Shown here: positions 52,017 through 60,332 of the stretch, in pieces
Layout: each line of letters opens with the position of its first letter
How positions within the stretch are numbered: the first letter of the stretch is position 1
Source: Sphingobacterium kitahiroshimense
GTDB lineage: Bacteria > Bacteroidota > Bacteroidia > Sphingobacteriales > Sphingobacteriaceae
Length of the DNA stretch: 64,000 bases
Direction: 5' to 3'
Assembly (NCBI RefSeq): GCF_025961315.1
Contig: NZ_JAOQNK010000001.1
Coordinates: 6,227,776 to 6,291,775, forward strand
Notes under the pieces: model-generated
Database searches by the model: none
Seen by the model: the letters and a program-made list of their open reading frames with translations, nothing else
What the model was told of the DNA's origin: nothing
Position numbers and translations under genes: made by a program

Positions 52017-53120
52017 ATGAGTGTAGAAAGTTTATTTAGATCTTTTAGTCTAAAATCATTAGAGATAAAAAATCGTATTGTAATGGCACCCATGACGAGA
52101 TCTTTTTCTCCGAACGGGATTCCAACAAACGATGTTGCGGATTATTACAGGAAAAGAGCCGAAGGTGATGTGGGTTTAATATTATCGGAAGGAACAGTTA
52201 TCAACAGACCGTCTTCTTCTTATGATCCTAATGTTCCTCATTTTTATGGAACCGAGGCTTTAAAAGGTTGGCAAAATATAATTAATACAGTTCATCAAGC
52301 GAACGGGAAAATGGGGCCTCAGATTTGGCATCCGGGTATCGTGACTAATCATCCTTCTGGCTGGTTACCAGGTGCGCCATTCGAAGGGCCATCAACGATT
52401 AATAACAAGCCAGGTTTTGGCAATGGTATCGGGATGAGCGATTCCGCTATTGCAGACACCATTACTGCTTTTGGACAGGCAGCGATCGATGCAAAGAAGT
52501 TAGGTTATGATACCGTCGAAATTCATGGTGCACATCAATACTTAATTGATCAGTTCTTTTGGGACGTAACCAATTTTCGTAACGATACCTATGGAGGTAA
52601 ATCCTTAGGAGATCGAACTAAATTCGCTGTAGAAGTTATTAAGGAAATACGTAAACAAGTAGGCGAAGATTTTCCGATCATTTTTCGCATCTCCCAGTTC
52701 AAAATTGCCGATTACAATTTGAAATTAGCTAAAAATGAAAAAGAAATGGAGTATTGGCTTACTCCATTGGCAGATGCAGGTGTCGACATTTTTCATTGTT
52801 CGCAACGTCGTTTTTGGGAACCTGAATTTGCAGGCTCTGATTTGAATCTAGCAGGGTGGGCAAAAAAAATAACTGGTAAAGCCACTATTACGGTCGGTTC
52901 AGTAGGTTTAGATGGTGATTTTTTTGGCGCTTATGCTGGAGAAAGTTCCGAACCAAGTTCTCTGGAAGAATTGATCAGAAGGTTGGACAGGGGTGATTTT
53001 GATTTAGTAGCCGTTGGAAGACCCTTACTGGCAGATGCCAATTGGGTGAAAAAAATTAGAAACAATCAACTTTCTGATTTAAAAGGTTTTCGCAAAGAGT
53101 ATTTAAACGAATTGCTATAA
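52017..53120 (+). CDS. Old yellow enzyme family alkene reductase (367 aa)
   Basis: FMN-dependent TIM barrel. NRIVMAPMTRS at 20-30, PQIWHPGIV (the W/H-x-G site), VEIHGAHQYLIDQFFWDVTNFRNDTYGG (substrate/FMN signature) and DLVAVGRPLLADANW near the end. Catalytic H-x-x-H here appears as EIHGAHQ. Such enzymes reduce activated alkenes, nitro compounds and N-ethylmaleimide with NAD(P)H. Start of the second half of the cluster. Confidence 0.9.
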   Translation: MSVESLFRSFSLKSLEIKNRIVMAPMTRSFSPNGIPTNDVADYYRKRAEGDVGLILSEGTVINRPSSSYDPNVPHFYGTEALKGWQNIINTVHQANGKMGPQIWHPGIVTNHPSGWLPGAPFEGPSTINNKPGFGNGIGMSDSAIADTITAFGQAAIDAKKLGYDTVEIHGAHQYLIDQFFWDVTNFRNDTYGGKSLGDRTKFAVEVIKEIRKQVGEDFPIIFRISQFKIADYNLKLAKNEKEMEYWLTPLADAGVDIFHCSQRRFWEPEFAGSDLNLAGWAKKITGKATITVGSVGLDGDFFGAYAGESSEPSSLEELIRRLDRGDFDLVAVGRPLLADANWVKKIRNNQLSDLKGFRKEYLNELL

Positions 53121-53136
53121 ATTAATATAATAAATT

Positions 53137-54054
53137 ATGTTAGATATTGTTATTGACTCCAGAGTGGCCGAAATAAGCCCGGGATTTGCAGTAAAACGAC
53201 TGCTCCCTTATCAACTTCGTCGAATGGTAGGACCTTTTATTTTTATGGATCATGGAGGGCCATTAAGTGTAACCGCTACCAATCTAAGTGCTCTCGATGT
53301 GTTGCCACATCCTCATATAGGGTTATCTACTGTCAGTTATCTGTTTAGTGGCAATGTTACCCATCGCGATAGTCTAGGCGTAGAACAAGTTATAAAACCC
53401 GGAGAAGTAAACTGGATGACAGCAGGAAAAGGTATCGTACATAGTGAGCGAATGGAAGATCCTGCCTTATTGATCGGTACCCAACTAGAAATGATCCAAA
53501 CATGGGTTGCACTTCCGGAAAAAGACGAAGAGAATGCTCCTAGCTTTAAAAATTACACGGCCGAACAACTCCCTGTTTTCACAGATACAGGGATTTGGAT
53601 GCGTTTAATTGCGGGAGATGCCTATGGTCTATCGAGCGATATAACTACACATTCTCCATTATTTTATATTCATGTTGCACTAAAAAAAGGCACTCGATTT
53701 GGCTTGCCACAAGGATATAGCGAAAGAGGAATTTATATCGTGAGGGGAAGCTTAGAACTAAGCGGTATTACCTATAGCGCTGGAAAATTAATGGTTTTCA
53801 CTAAGGGAGTTGATCCCGTGATTGTAGCAGAAGAAGACGTCACTTTTATGATGCTGGGGGGCGAACATCTTGGCGACCGATATATTTGGTGGAATTTTGT
53901 ATCCAGCAGTAAAGAAAGAATAGAGCAAGCTAAAGAAGACTGGAAACAGGGGCGTTTCGTTTTACCGCCAAATGATCATGACGAATTTGTCCCACTTCCA
54001 AAAGATAAAACCAAACCAGCAGGAGGACCTCCGCCACCTAATATGCTATCCTAA
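53137..54054 (+). CDS. Pirin-family protein (305 aa), second
   Basis: HPHIGLSTVSYLFSGNVTHRDS and GKGIVHSERMED give the pirin metal-site pattern (H-x-H...H...E). The protein follows the OYE gene by 16 bases, so they are one transcript. It ends in a proline-rich tail (KPAGGPPPPNMLS). This form resembles typical quercetinase-like pirins more than the first copy does. Confidence 0.88.
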   Translation: MLDIVIDSRVAEISPGFAVKRLLPYQLRRMVGPFIFMDHGGPLSVTATNLSALDVLPHPHIGLSTVSYLFSGNVTHRDSLGVEQVIKPGEVNWMTAGKGIVHSERMEDPALLIGTQLEMIQTWVALPEKDEENAPSFKNYTAEQLPVFTDTGIWMRLIAGDAYGLSSDITTHSPLFYIHVALKKGTRFGLPQGYSERGIYIVRGSLELSGITYSAGKLMVFTKGVDPVIVAEEDVTFMMLGGEHLGDRYIWWNFVSSSKERIEQAKEDWKQGRFVLPPNDHDEFVPLPKDKTKPAGGPPPPNMLS

Positions 54055-54081
54055 ATAATAAACACTCAAATTAATAATAAA

Positions 54082-55095
54082 ATGGAAATCGGAATAGATA
54101 GTTTTGCATCAGGCATGTATGGTAACCAAAGCCTGAGCAGTGTAGAAGCAATGGAGCAATTGCTGGAAAGAATTGAATTGTCTGATGAAGTCGGGTTGGA
54201 TGTTTTTGGCATTGGCGAGCATCATAAAAAAGAGTTTTTAGATTCGTCACCCGCTGTAATCCTTGCCGCCGCAGCTTCAAGAACCAAAAACATTCGATTA
54301 ACGAGCGCCGTTGCAGTGATTAGCACGAATGATCCAGTCCGTGTATATCAAAATTTTGCAACATTAGATGTCATCTCCAATGGAAGAGCAGAAATTGTAG
54401 TCGGTCGGGGTTCAGCAATAGAATCGTATCCACTTTTTGGATTCAATTTAAACGATTATGATGCTTTGTTTAAAGAAAAATTAGAACTTTTATTACAAAT
54501 TAGAGATCAGGAATTTGTGACCTGGCAAGGGAGATTTAGGCCTTCTATGCATAATCAACCTGTATATCCAAGAGCGGTTCAAGAAAAAATCCCAGTATGG
54601 TTGGGCGTAGGGGGGACTCCCGAATCATTCGTAAGAGCAGGAGCATTGGGCTTACCCCTAATGGTTGCCATTATCGGTGGAGAAACAAAACGTTTTCGTC
54701 CCTTGGTAGATTTGTACCGTGAAGCCGGAAGTAAAGCCGGGTATAAACCAGAAGAATTGAAAGTCGGTCTGCATTCACCAGGCTACGTGTCGGATACCAC
54801 ACAAAAAGCGATCAAAGAATATTATCCAGGTTACGCAGAGCTTTGGACCAAAGCAGGAAAAGAACGAGGCTGGCCACCAGTAACTAAAGATCAATTTAAT
54901 TCCCTGATCGCTCCAGATGGTGTGTTAGTTGTTGGTAGCCCCGAAGAAGTTGCTGAAAAATTAATCCGGCATAGCGAAGCTTTGGGAGGAATAGACCGTT
55001 TTACTTTTCAAATGGATAATGCTGGTCTTACGCACCAGCAATTAATGAATTCTATTAGATTGATTGGCGAAAAAGTGATCAAGCTTATAAAGTAG
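54082..55095 (+). CDS. Luciferase-like flavin monooxygenase, LLM class (337 aa)
   Basis: TIM-barrel flavin enzyme: EVGLDVFGIGEHHKKEF, VRVYQNFATLDVISNGRAEIVVGRGS and VWLGVGGTPESFVRAGALGLPLMVAI are family marks. It uses reduced FMN, which the OYE or the flavin reductase at 39037 could supply. Last gene of the cluster, 27 bases after the pirin. Confidence 0.9.
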   Translation: MEIGIDSFASGMYGNQSLSSVEAMEQLLERIELSDEVGLDVFGIGEHHKKEFLDSSPAVILAAAASRTKNIRLTSAVAVISTNDPVRVYQNFATLDVISNGRAEIVVGRGSAIESYPLFGFNLNDYDALFKEKLELLLQIRDQEFVTWQGRFRPSMHNQPVYPRAVQEKIPVWLGVGGTPESFVRAGALGLPLMVAIIGGETKRFRPLVDLYREAGSKAGYKPEELKVGLHSPGYVSDTTQKAIKEYYPGYAELWTKAGKERGWPPVTKDQFNSLIAPDGVLVVGSPEEVAEKLIRHSEALGGIDRFTFQMDNAGLTHQQLMNSIRLIGEKVIKLIK

Positions 55096-55149
55096 AATGT
55101 TATTTAAAATGATTTTACAGTTAAGTACATTCAGAAACTAGGTTTTACT

Positions 55150-55239
55150 ATGCCTATTCTACTGATTGATCCAAGTGTTTTTTTTGATGCAGAGGATATG
55201 CAGGATCGACACATTATTGAGCTTCTCAAAGCGAAATGA
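55150..55239 (+). CDS. Small ORF (29 aa), hypothetical
   Basis: MPILLIDPSVFFDAEDMQDR... A short frame after the LLM gene. No family; may be a relic. Confidence 0.2.
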   Translation: MPILLIDPSVFFDAEDMQDRHIIELLKAK

Positions 55240-55288
55240 TCAACTTACAGTTTAAGATTTTATTTAATTATATGTTAAAAATCGATTT

Positions 55289-55462
55289 ATGGGCGAAAAG
55301 AATAGGGTTAAATCCCGCTATACAAAGGTAACTAAAATGGAGGTTGTTGATGCAATCATGGATGGCGAATTGTGGATTGAAGAGGCCATGGTTAAGTATA
55401 ATATAGAAGATAGAATGTTGATCATTACCTGGTTAAGAAAATATATTCGGGACACCAGATAA
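55289..55462 (+). CDS. Small transposase-N-terminus-like protein (57 aa)
   Basis: MGEKNRVKSRYTKVTKMEVVDAIMDGELWIEEAMVKYNI... resembles the helix-turn-helix part of IS transposase OrfA proteins (basic start, then a helix pair with WIEEAMVKYNI). No transposase body or repeats follow, so it is likely an IS relic. Confidence 0.4.
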   Translation: MGEKNRVKSRYTKVTKMEVVDAIMDGELWIEEAMVKYNIEDRMLIITWLRKYIRDTR

Positions 55463-55641
55463 ACTTTTGTTGTTAAAACTTTATGGATAGTAGTTATGGA
55501 ATGATTCTTTACATATTTTTAACGAAAGGGGAGTATTGGTATTAGTGGTATATCTGATGGCGTTGATGGAGAAAGCAATAATCATCTTATCCATTTTATT
55601 TTTACAGCTGATAGGCGTGGAGTTAGGCCCTGCGAAGGTCA

Positions 55642-55772
55642 ATTAAAAGACTGTCTATATACCAATGGTGTCTGGTTCGTTTTGTTTTTAAACACTTTAC
55701 TGAATGATTGCGGATATTCAAAACCTAATCGATATGCGATTTCACTTACGGATAATTTTGTTGTTGAAAAGA
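55642..55772 (-). pseudogene. C-terminal fragment of an AraC regulator
   Basis: Minus strand reads STTKLSVSEIAYRLGFEYPQSFSKVFKNKTNQTPLVYRQSFN, the second HTH unit and end of an AraC protein (given in two parts: STTKLSVSEIAYRLGFEY and PQSFSKVFKNKTNQTP). It is cut at the joint with an NTF2-like fragment. Confidence 0.7.
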
Positions 55773-55938
55773 GCAGTTGAACTGTAAAACAAGCACCACA
55801 ATCGTTGAGCAATCCAGTGACTATATGGTAGCAAAAGTAACCCAACAATTTGAAGGTTTTACCAAGACCGATTTAGTTCCCTTGGTCAATGATGGCGGCA
55901 ACTGGAAAGTATCGCAATCCATCAATACGTATAAGTAA
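55771..55938 (+). pseudogene. 3' fragment of an NTF2-like module gene
   Basis: Begins at GAGCAGTTGAACTG and encodes the last ~55 residues, with LVPLV for LITLV. The flank beyond is that of copy 1 (7450-7700), so this fragment came with the lipoprotein block. Confidence 0.85.
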
Positions 55939-55963
55939 GTTAAGTAAATTTCATATGTTTAGT

Positions 55964-55998
55964 CAAATCCACATCGAGAGATGTGGCTTTTCTTTTTA
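55964..55998 (+). terminator. Terminator of the NTF2-like fragment
   Basis: AAATCCACATC-GAGA-GATGTGGCTTTT, identical to the one at 7478-7508. 55999-56260 holds the DUF2251 3'-end scar near 56098-56125 and an ~80-base insertion absent at 7.6 kb. Confidence 0.8.
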
Positions 55999-56260
55999 GT
56001 ATCCTCAGAAGCGCTGGACAATAGCACGCGATTACAATATGGATCTTATTTAGGATTTTATAAATTTGACTTCAATAAAGACTGAAGCTTTTAACTTTTG
56101 TTTCTTGATAATTCTACGAATAGATCATATTTTCACGCTCTTAATTCTATTACAACTCAAAGTTAAGTAAGAAATTTGGGAACGCACATAATTAAGCTCA
56201 TTGCTATTAATAAATAAATTAAGAAATTTTACGTTAATTAATCATTATACCTTTCCTTAT

Positions 56261-56608
56261 ATGTTTTGTGAAAAAGTCATTTTTGCACTAGTTTTAACAG
56301 CTATTCAAACAGCCATCTTTGTCTCGTGTAATACTCAAAACCGTGGCGAATGGGAAGTTTCCGATGCGAGTCGTGATACTATGCTTAATGCAGAAACCAA
56401 TGTAAGTGATGCTACTACTATGATTCTAAAAATTGAGGGGCATACAGACGACTCAGTAAAAGTACACGGGATGACAATTGCTGGAGGAAATATTAACAAG
56501 GAATTGAAAGTTGATTGGTATAACTCAAAGGTTTCAGTTCAGTTTGAAGCCTATCGAGCAAAACAAGGCAGTCTAAAGATTAAATTTTATGTGCCAGCAA
56601 GCCTTTAG
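56261..56608 (+). CDS. Small lipoprotein of unknown function (115 aa), copy 2
   Basis: Identical to the 7702-8049 protein except near the N-terminus (MFCEK for MFCNK). Lipobox VSC and mature part unchanged. The 3' flank to about 56780 is also copied, with a few changes. Confidence 0.75.
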   Translation: MFCEKVIFALVLTAIQTAIFVSCNTQNRGEWEVSDASRDTMLNAETNVSDATTMILKIEGHTDDSVKVHGMTIAGGNINKELKVDWYNSKVSVQFEAYRAKQGSLKIKFYVPASL

Positions 56609-56822
56609 CTGTTATATATTTCAATAAACATACAAGTCGTCTATGAAGCGCCTTGTATACTCTTCTGGATAACATTTACAACTTATCTAAAATCGTACCT
56701 TTGTTATTTAATTTTCTTCTTAGTACTGTAATCCTTTACTTTCTTGCAGTTTTAATCATGGATTATTATTTGCGCACGCACTTTCTTTTTGGATCGCAAA
56801 GACATGATTAACACCTGAATAT

Positions 56823-56912
56823 TACAGCAGTCAGCTTCGCGACCTATTCGAACGCTGTTAGGGAAGACTTCGGGAAATGTCTACTGTGCCTCTACTGTTT
56901 GGATACTGTTTT
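56823..56912. repeat. Partial copy of the dispersed CAGTCAGCTTCG repeat
   Basis: Shares the left flank and TGTCTACTGTGCCTCTACTGTTT with 26506-26573, then stops at the IS21 scrap; the palindrome's right half is missing. Confidence 0.6.
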
Positions 56913-57110
56913 ATTCCATTACCGCCCTGATACAGTCTAATTAATTGCTTTATCTGACTCATTTGTTTTGGTTCTCCAGCCATCAGTGATCCAAATTTTT
57001 TGATAACTAAGTAAGAAAAACTACTCGCAAAAGGGTCAACATGAGCCAGTATATCCAGCTGGCTAAAGTTTGCACTCGAACCGCTTTTGCTTTGATATAT
57101 TATTGCGTGT
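56913..57110 (-). mobile_element. IS21-family istA 5' fragment with upstream flank
   Basis: From ATG 56983 the minus strand reads MAGEPKQMSQIKQLIRLYQG then GNGIKQ, the start of IS21 istA transposases (MSxIKQIxRLxxxGxxIKxIA). It is cut at the repeat. The 120 bases upstream read through as an open frame (SSANFSQLDILAHVDPFASS) which may be older IS flank. Confidence 0.55.
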
Positions 57111-57116
57111 AAGTCG

Positions 57117-57704
57117 TTATTTATTTGATAGTCCCCATTTTTCAACCAGTTCAGCTTTAAGACCGCCTTCTTTGGCATTTGGATTTCCTATACCAGTTTC
57201 TATTAAATTTTTCAAACTAACTTGAATATAATTTGCCCAAGAATCATTACAAATTTCGAAACACTCATCTAGTGGTGTTAAACCTTCGTGGGTAAAAGTC
57301 ACTTTTGTTTGCTCGTCATCATTAGAAATATCAAAAATCAATTTGGTGTTTACCCATTCGGTTTTATCTTTTATGAAGTTAAATTCATTATCCGTAACCA
57401 GATAAACTAATTTGACATTTGGGATTTCTTCTACCAGTTTTAATTTACACAAATGGATGTCTTTATAGTGGTATAAAAATGTTTTCCCAAGCTTTTCTGT
57501 ATTCCCTTCTATTTCTTCAGACCACCACCCTCTGAAATTTTTAATAGCTTTAAAAGTAGTTGAGGCATCTTTGTCAACTTTAAACGTTGAAGTGTAATTG
57601 TTGTTTTCCATTGCATGTGTATTTGAATGTTGATTTACAATTTTGGTTTTTGAGTTAAAGGATAACAATCCTGAAACTAGCATAAACGAAATTAATGTTT
57701 GCAT
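57117..57704 (-). CDS. SRPBCC/AHSA1-like protein (195 aa or 164 aa)
   Basis: YTSTFKVDKDASTTFKAIKNFRGWWS, TKLIFDISNDDEQTKVTFTHEGLTP and SWANYIQVSLKNLIETG are the START/Bet v1-like pattern of AHSA1 proteins, which bind hydrophobic ligands. Start is uncertain: ATG 57704 gives a weak hydrophobic leader, ATG 57611 (MENNNYTSTF) gives the usual cytoplasmic length, which I favour. Divergent from the regulator at 57854. Confidence 0.75.
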   Translation of the reverse strand: MQTLISFMLVSGLLSFNSKTKIVNQHSNTHAMENNNYTSTFKVDKDASTTFKAIKNFRGWWSEEIEGNTEKLGKTFLYHYKDIHLCKLKLVEEIPNVKLVYLVTDNEFNFIKDKTEWVNTKLIFDISNDDEQTKVTFTHEGLTPLDECFEICNDSWANYIQVSLKNLIETGIGNPNAKEGGLKAELVEKWGLSNK

Positions 57705-57853
57705 ATTTTTTTTTCACAAGATTATTTTATCGATTCTTGTTTAGTTGGTACAAAGATAATTTCCATACATCACTTATATAGGGTGTTAATTAGACGTTTT
57801 AAAGGGTTGATTTGGACAATAATATAGGCTATTTTTGTTTCAAATAATTTACA

Positions 57854-58840
57854 ATGAAACAATTAAGTATTTTGATTCCCGATGACCAGACTAGTTTGAG
57901 TACCGTTGCCTGTATAATTGGTACTTATCAGATGTTTATGAGTGCTAATTTGTATTACGAAAAGTTAGGAAAACAAATTGTATTTAAAGTTGATTTGGTA
58001 AGTGCTACAGATGAAAAATTACTCAAAAATGAATTTTTGACTATAAAGTCAAATCTCACTATATCTAAATGTCCAAAAAACGACTTGATTATTATTCCTG
58101 CAACCTTGATTCGTAGTTATGATACAGCAACAACCAATAACCAATTATTAATTGACTGGATCAAGTCTCAATACAAAGAAGGTGCAGAAGTTGCCAGTAT
58201 GTGTGCAGGAAGTTTTATGTTGGCATCTGCCGATTTACTCACTGGAAAGGTTTGTTCTACCCATTGGGCATTGGCTGAAAAATTTAAAGAACTTTTCCCG
58301 AATGTTAATTTACAGACTGATAAATTAATTACGGATGAAAATGGGATTTATACCAATGGTGGTGCTTATTCTTTTTTGCATCTGTTATTATATTTGGTTG
58401 AAAAATTTTATGACCGTCAAACAGCTATTTATTGTGCCAAATATTTTCAGGTTGATTTAGATAGAAATCAACAATCTGAATTTTTAATTTTTAATGGTCA
58501 TAAAAATCATATTGATGAGATTATCCTTGAGGCACAACTTTATATGGAAAAACATTATCAAGATAAAATTTCCATTGAAGATCTATCTTTGAAATTTGGA
58601 TTGAGTAGAAGAAACTTTGACCGAAGATTTATAAAGGCAACCAGCTTAAGACCGTTTGATTATTTGCAACGACTAAAAGTGGAAGCTGCTAAAAAGGCTT
58701 TTGAAAATTCTCGAAAAACGGTTAATGAGGTAATGTATGACGTTGGCTACAATGATACTAAAGCATTTCGAGAAGTTTTTCATCGTATTACAGGTACAAC
58801 ACCAACTGACTACAAAGAAAAATATAATAGTGAGAGTTGA
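57854..58840 (+). CDS. GlxA-type regulator: DJ-1/PfpI domain plus AraC HTH (328 aa)
   Basis: Residues 1-~185 are DJ-1/PfpI-like with EVASMCAGSFMLASADLLTG carrying the nucleophile-elbow cysteine. Residues ~225-325 have two HTHs (SIEDLSLKFGLSRRNFDRRF and DVGYNDTKAFREVFHRITGTTP). It probably controls the divergent SRPBCC gene across the 150-base gap. Confidence 0.9.
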   Translation: MKQLSILIPDDQTSLSTVACIIGTYQMFMSANLYYEKLGKQIVFKVDLVSATDEKLLKNEFLTIKSNLTISKCPKNDLIIIPATLIRSYDTATTNNQLLIDWIKSQYKEGAEVASMCAGSFMLASADLLTGKVCSTHWALAEKFKELFPNVNLQTDKLITDENGIYTNGGAYSFLHLLLYLVEKFYDRQTAIYCAKYFQVDLDRNQQSEFLIFNGHKNHIDEIILEAQLYMEKHYQDKISIEDLSLKFGLSRRNFDRRFIKATSLRPFDYLQRLKVEAAKKAFENSRKTVNEVMYDVGYNDTKAFREVFHRITGTTPTDYKEKYNSES

Positions 58841-59113
58841 TTGTGTATTAAGTTTTATCAGGCTTTGTAATGCTCTGCTGCAAATATAATTATTCTTCTA
58901 ACAGATAAAAATTGTAAAATAATATTACAGAAGTTGAGTTTCTGAATTTTTAATGATAAATAGTTTTTCAAAAAAAGCTACCTGTACAATATGAATAAAG
59001 AGCTGTTAAATGACAAGCGCGCCCTAAACGATGAAAAAATGGAGGTGTTTTGCAATGGTTTCATAGAAAAATAAGAATTTCTATTTTACTCCATTGTTTA
59101 GCAATGATCCGCA
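58841..59113. other. Gene-free stretch
   Basis: Only a 27-codon frame (MNKELLNDKRALNDEKMEVF...) near 58991-59074, not convincing. Confidence 0.3.
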
Positions 59114-59350
59114 TCAATTCGTAATTAGTATAGTTTCTAAATATCCTTTGCTAATCTTCTCTTTTATAAGTTTTTCAATTTCTTTTGAACATTCTTCTTT
59201 TGTAGCAAATTCTTTTTCATTATTACGTCCCTCAGTACCAATTTTTCCCCATTTAACTATATACTTTTCATCAATTTGTTCAGTTATCCAAAATTTATTT
59301 GAGTCTCCTGTTTGGTTAATAAAAATTCGTTTCATATTTGGTTTACTCAA
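59114..59350 (-). CDS. WGR domain protein (78 aa)
   Basis: NKFWITEQIDEKYIVKWGKIGTEGRNNEKEF is a full WGR domain with the W-G-K-I-G-T-x-G core, followed by a lysine-rich helix (CSKEIEKLIKEKISKGY). WGR domains bind DNA ends in PARPs and some bacterial proteins. Stand-alone form, no catalytic domain. Start 59350 or 59335 (MKRIF). Confidence 0.78.
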   Translation of the reverse strand: MSKPNMKRIFINQTGDSNKFWITEQIDEKYIVKWGKIGTEGRNNEKEFATKEECSKEIEKLIKEKISKGYLETILITN

Positions 59351-59540
59351 TATGTTATTTACCCTTTTCTGTTTAGTCTTCTTTTACCTTATACGCTAAT
59401 ATAGTAGTTTGCTCAGCAGCACTATGCTTTCGAACCTAATTTACAAAAAAGTATAGCCAATCCATCGCAGGATTTCCTAAACTCAACTTTTGGCTTACAT
59501 TTAGTCACAATTCCTTTCCAATCAAAAAGTTTAGAAAGAT
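59351..59540. other. Gene-free stretch up to the leader
   Basis: No gene. The normal Rpn tail and terminator that precede a leader are absent here, so the left unit was deleted. Confidence 0.35.
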
Positions 59541-59636
59541 TCACCTACCCATTTCTATCATTCACCGAGTTTTTAATTGGTTTAGTCTAATTGCCATAGG
59601 CAAGGGACGATTAACACCCTACTTTTGAATCAACAA
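59541..59636 (+). repeat. Conserved module leader (copy 6)
   Basis: Begins at TCACCTACCC; the first nine bases of the block are missing. GCAAGG left arm is weak; CCCTACTTTTG kept. Confidence 0.72.
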
Positions 59637-59674
59637 TTAAGAACAATAAACTAACAATATAACATAAAGATATT

Positions 59675-60124
59675 ATGAAAACTTTAGCAAAAACATTCGC
59701 AGCAGCAGCTTTGATCGCCGTATCAACATTCACGATGGCAGCAGCTAAACCAGTACGAGACAACTCTAAAAAAGCGGTGGTCAATCTATCCACAGCAGAT
59801 CTCGCCATTGATCATTACGTAGCCGTTATGACTGAAGGTCAATCGGCAGGAGTAGAGCAGTTGTTTACTTCAGATTTTAATCAAAAAGTTCAGACATCAG
59901 AAGCTAAGATCAACAGCCGTTCAGAAGTAATTTCCTTCTTGAAAAAACAAAAAGGCGAGCAGTTGAACTGTAAAACAAGCACTACCATTGTTGAGCAATC
60001 AGGTGATTATATGCTTGCAAAAGTGACCCAACAATTTGAAGGATTTACCAAGACCGATTTAATCACCTTGGTCAATGACGGTGGCAACTGGAAAGTATCC
60101 CAATCCATCAACACGTATAAGTAA
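59675..60124 (+). CDS. Secreted NTF2-like protein, module copy 6 (149 aa)
   Basis: Full-length; VRDNSKK after the signal peptide, NQKVQTSEAKINS in the middle and SGDYMLAKV. Followed after 208 bases by a broken type B gene. Upstream and downstream flanks match copy 5. Confidence 0.87.
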   Translation: MKTLAKTFAAAALIAVSTFTMAAAKPVRDNSKKAVVNLSTADLAIDHYVAVMTEGQSAGVEQLFTSDFNQKVQTSEAKINSRSEVISFLKKQKGEQLNCKTSTTIVEQSGDYMLAKVTQQFEGFTKTDLITLVNDGGNWKVSQSINTYK

Positions 60125-60150
60125 GTTAAGTTTGAATGCATATGTTTAGT

Positions 60151-60186
60151 TAAAGCCACATCGTAAGATGTGGCTTTTCTTTTTTC
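60151..60186 (+). terminator. Terminator of NTF2-like copy 6
   Basis: AAAGCCACATC-GTAA-GATGTGGCTTTT with T run. Confidence 0.8.
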
Positions 60187-60228
60187 TATAGCATCTCTAA
60201 AGATTGATCCAAGTTGTGCAAGCCGACA

Positions 60229-60258
60229 ACAAACGGTTACAAACGACTACAAACGTTT
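60229..60258 (+). repeat. 10-bp tandem repeat upstream of type B Rpn (three units)
   Basis: CAACAAACGG, TTACAAACGA, CTACAAACGT. Confidence 0.65.
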
Positions 60259-60332
60259 AATAACCGACTAATATTTTTAGTTTTTATCATATTTGGTTTA
60301 TGTAATTAATTATTTAAATAAATCCTAAAATT

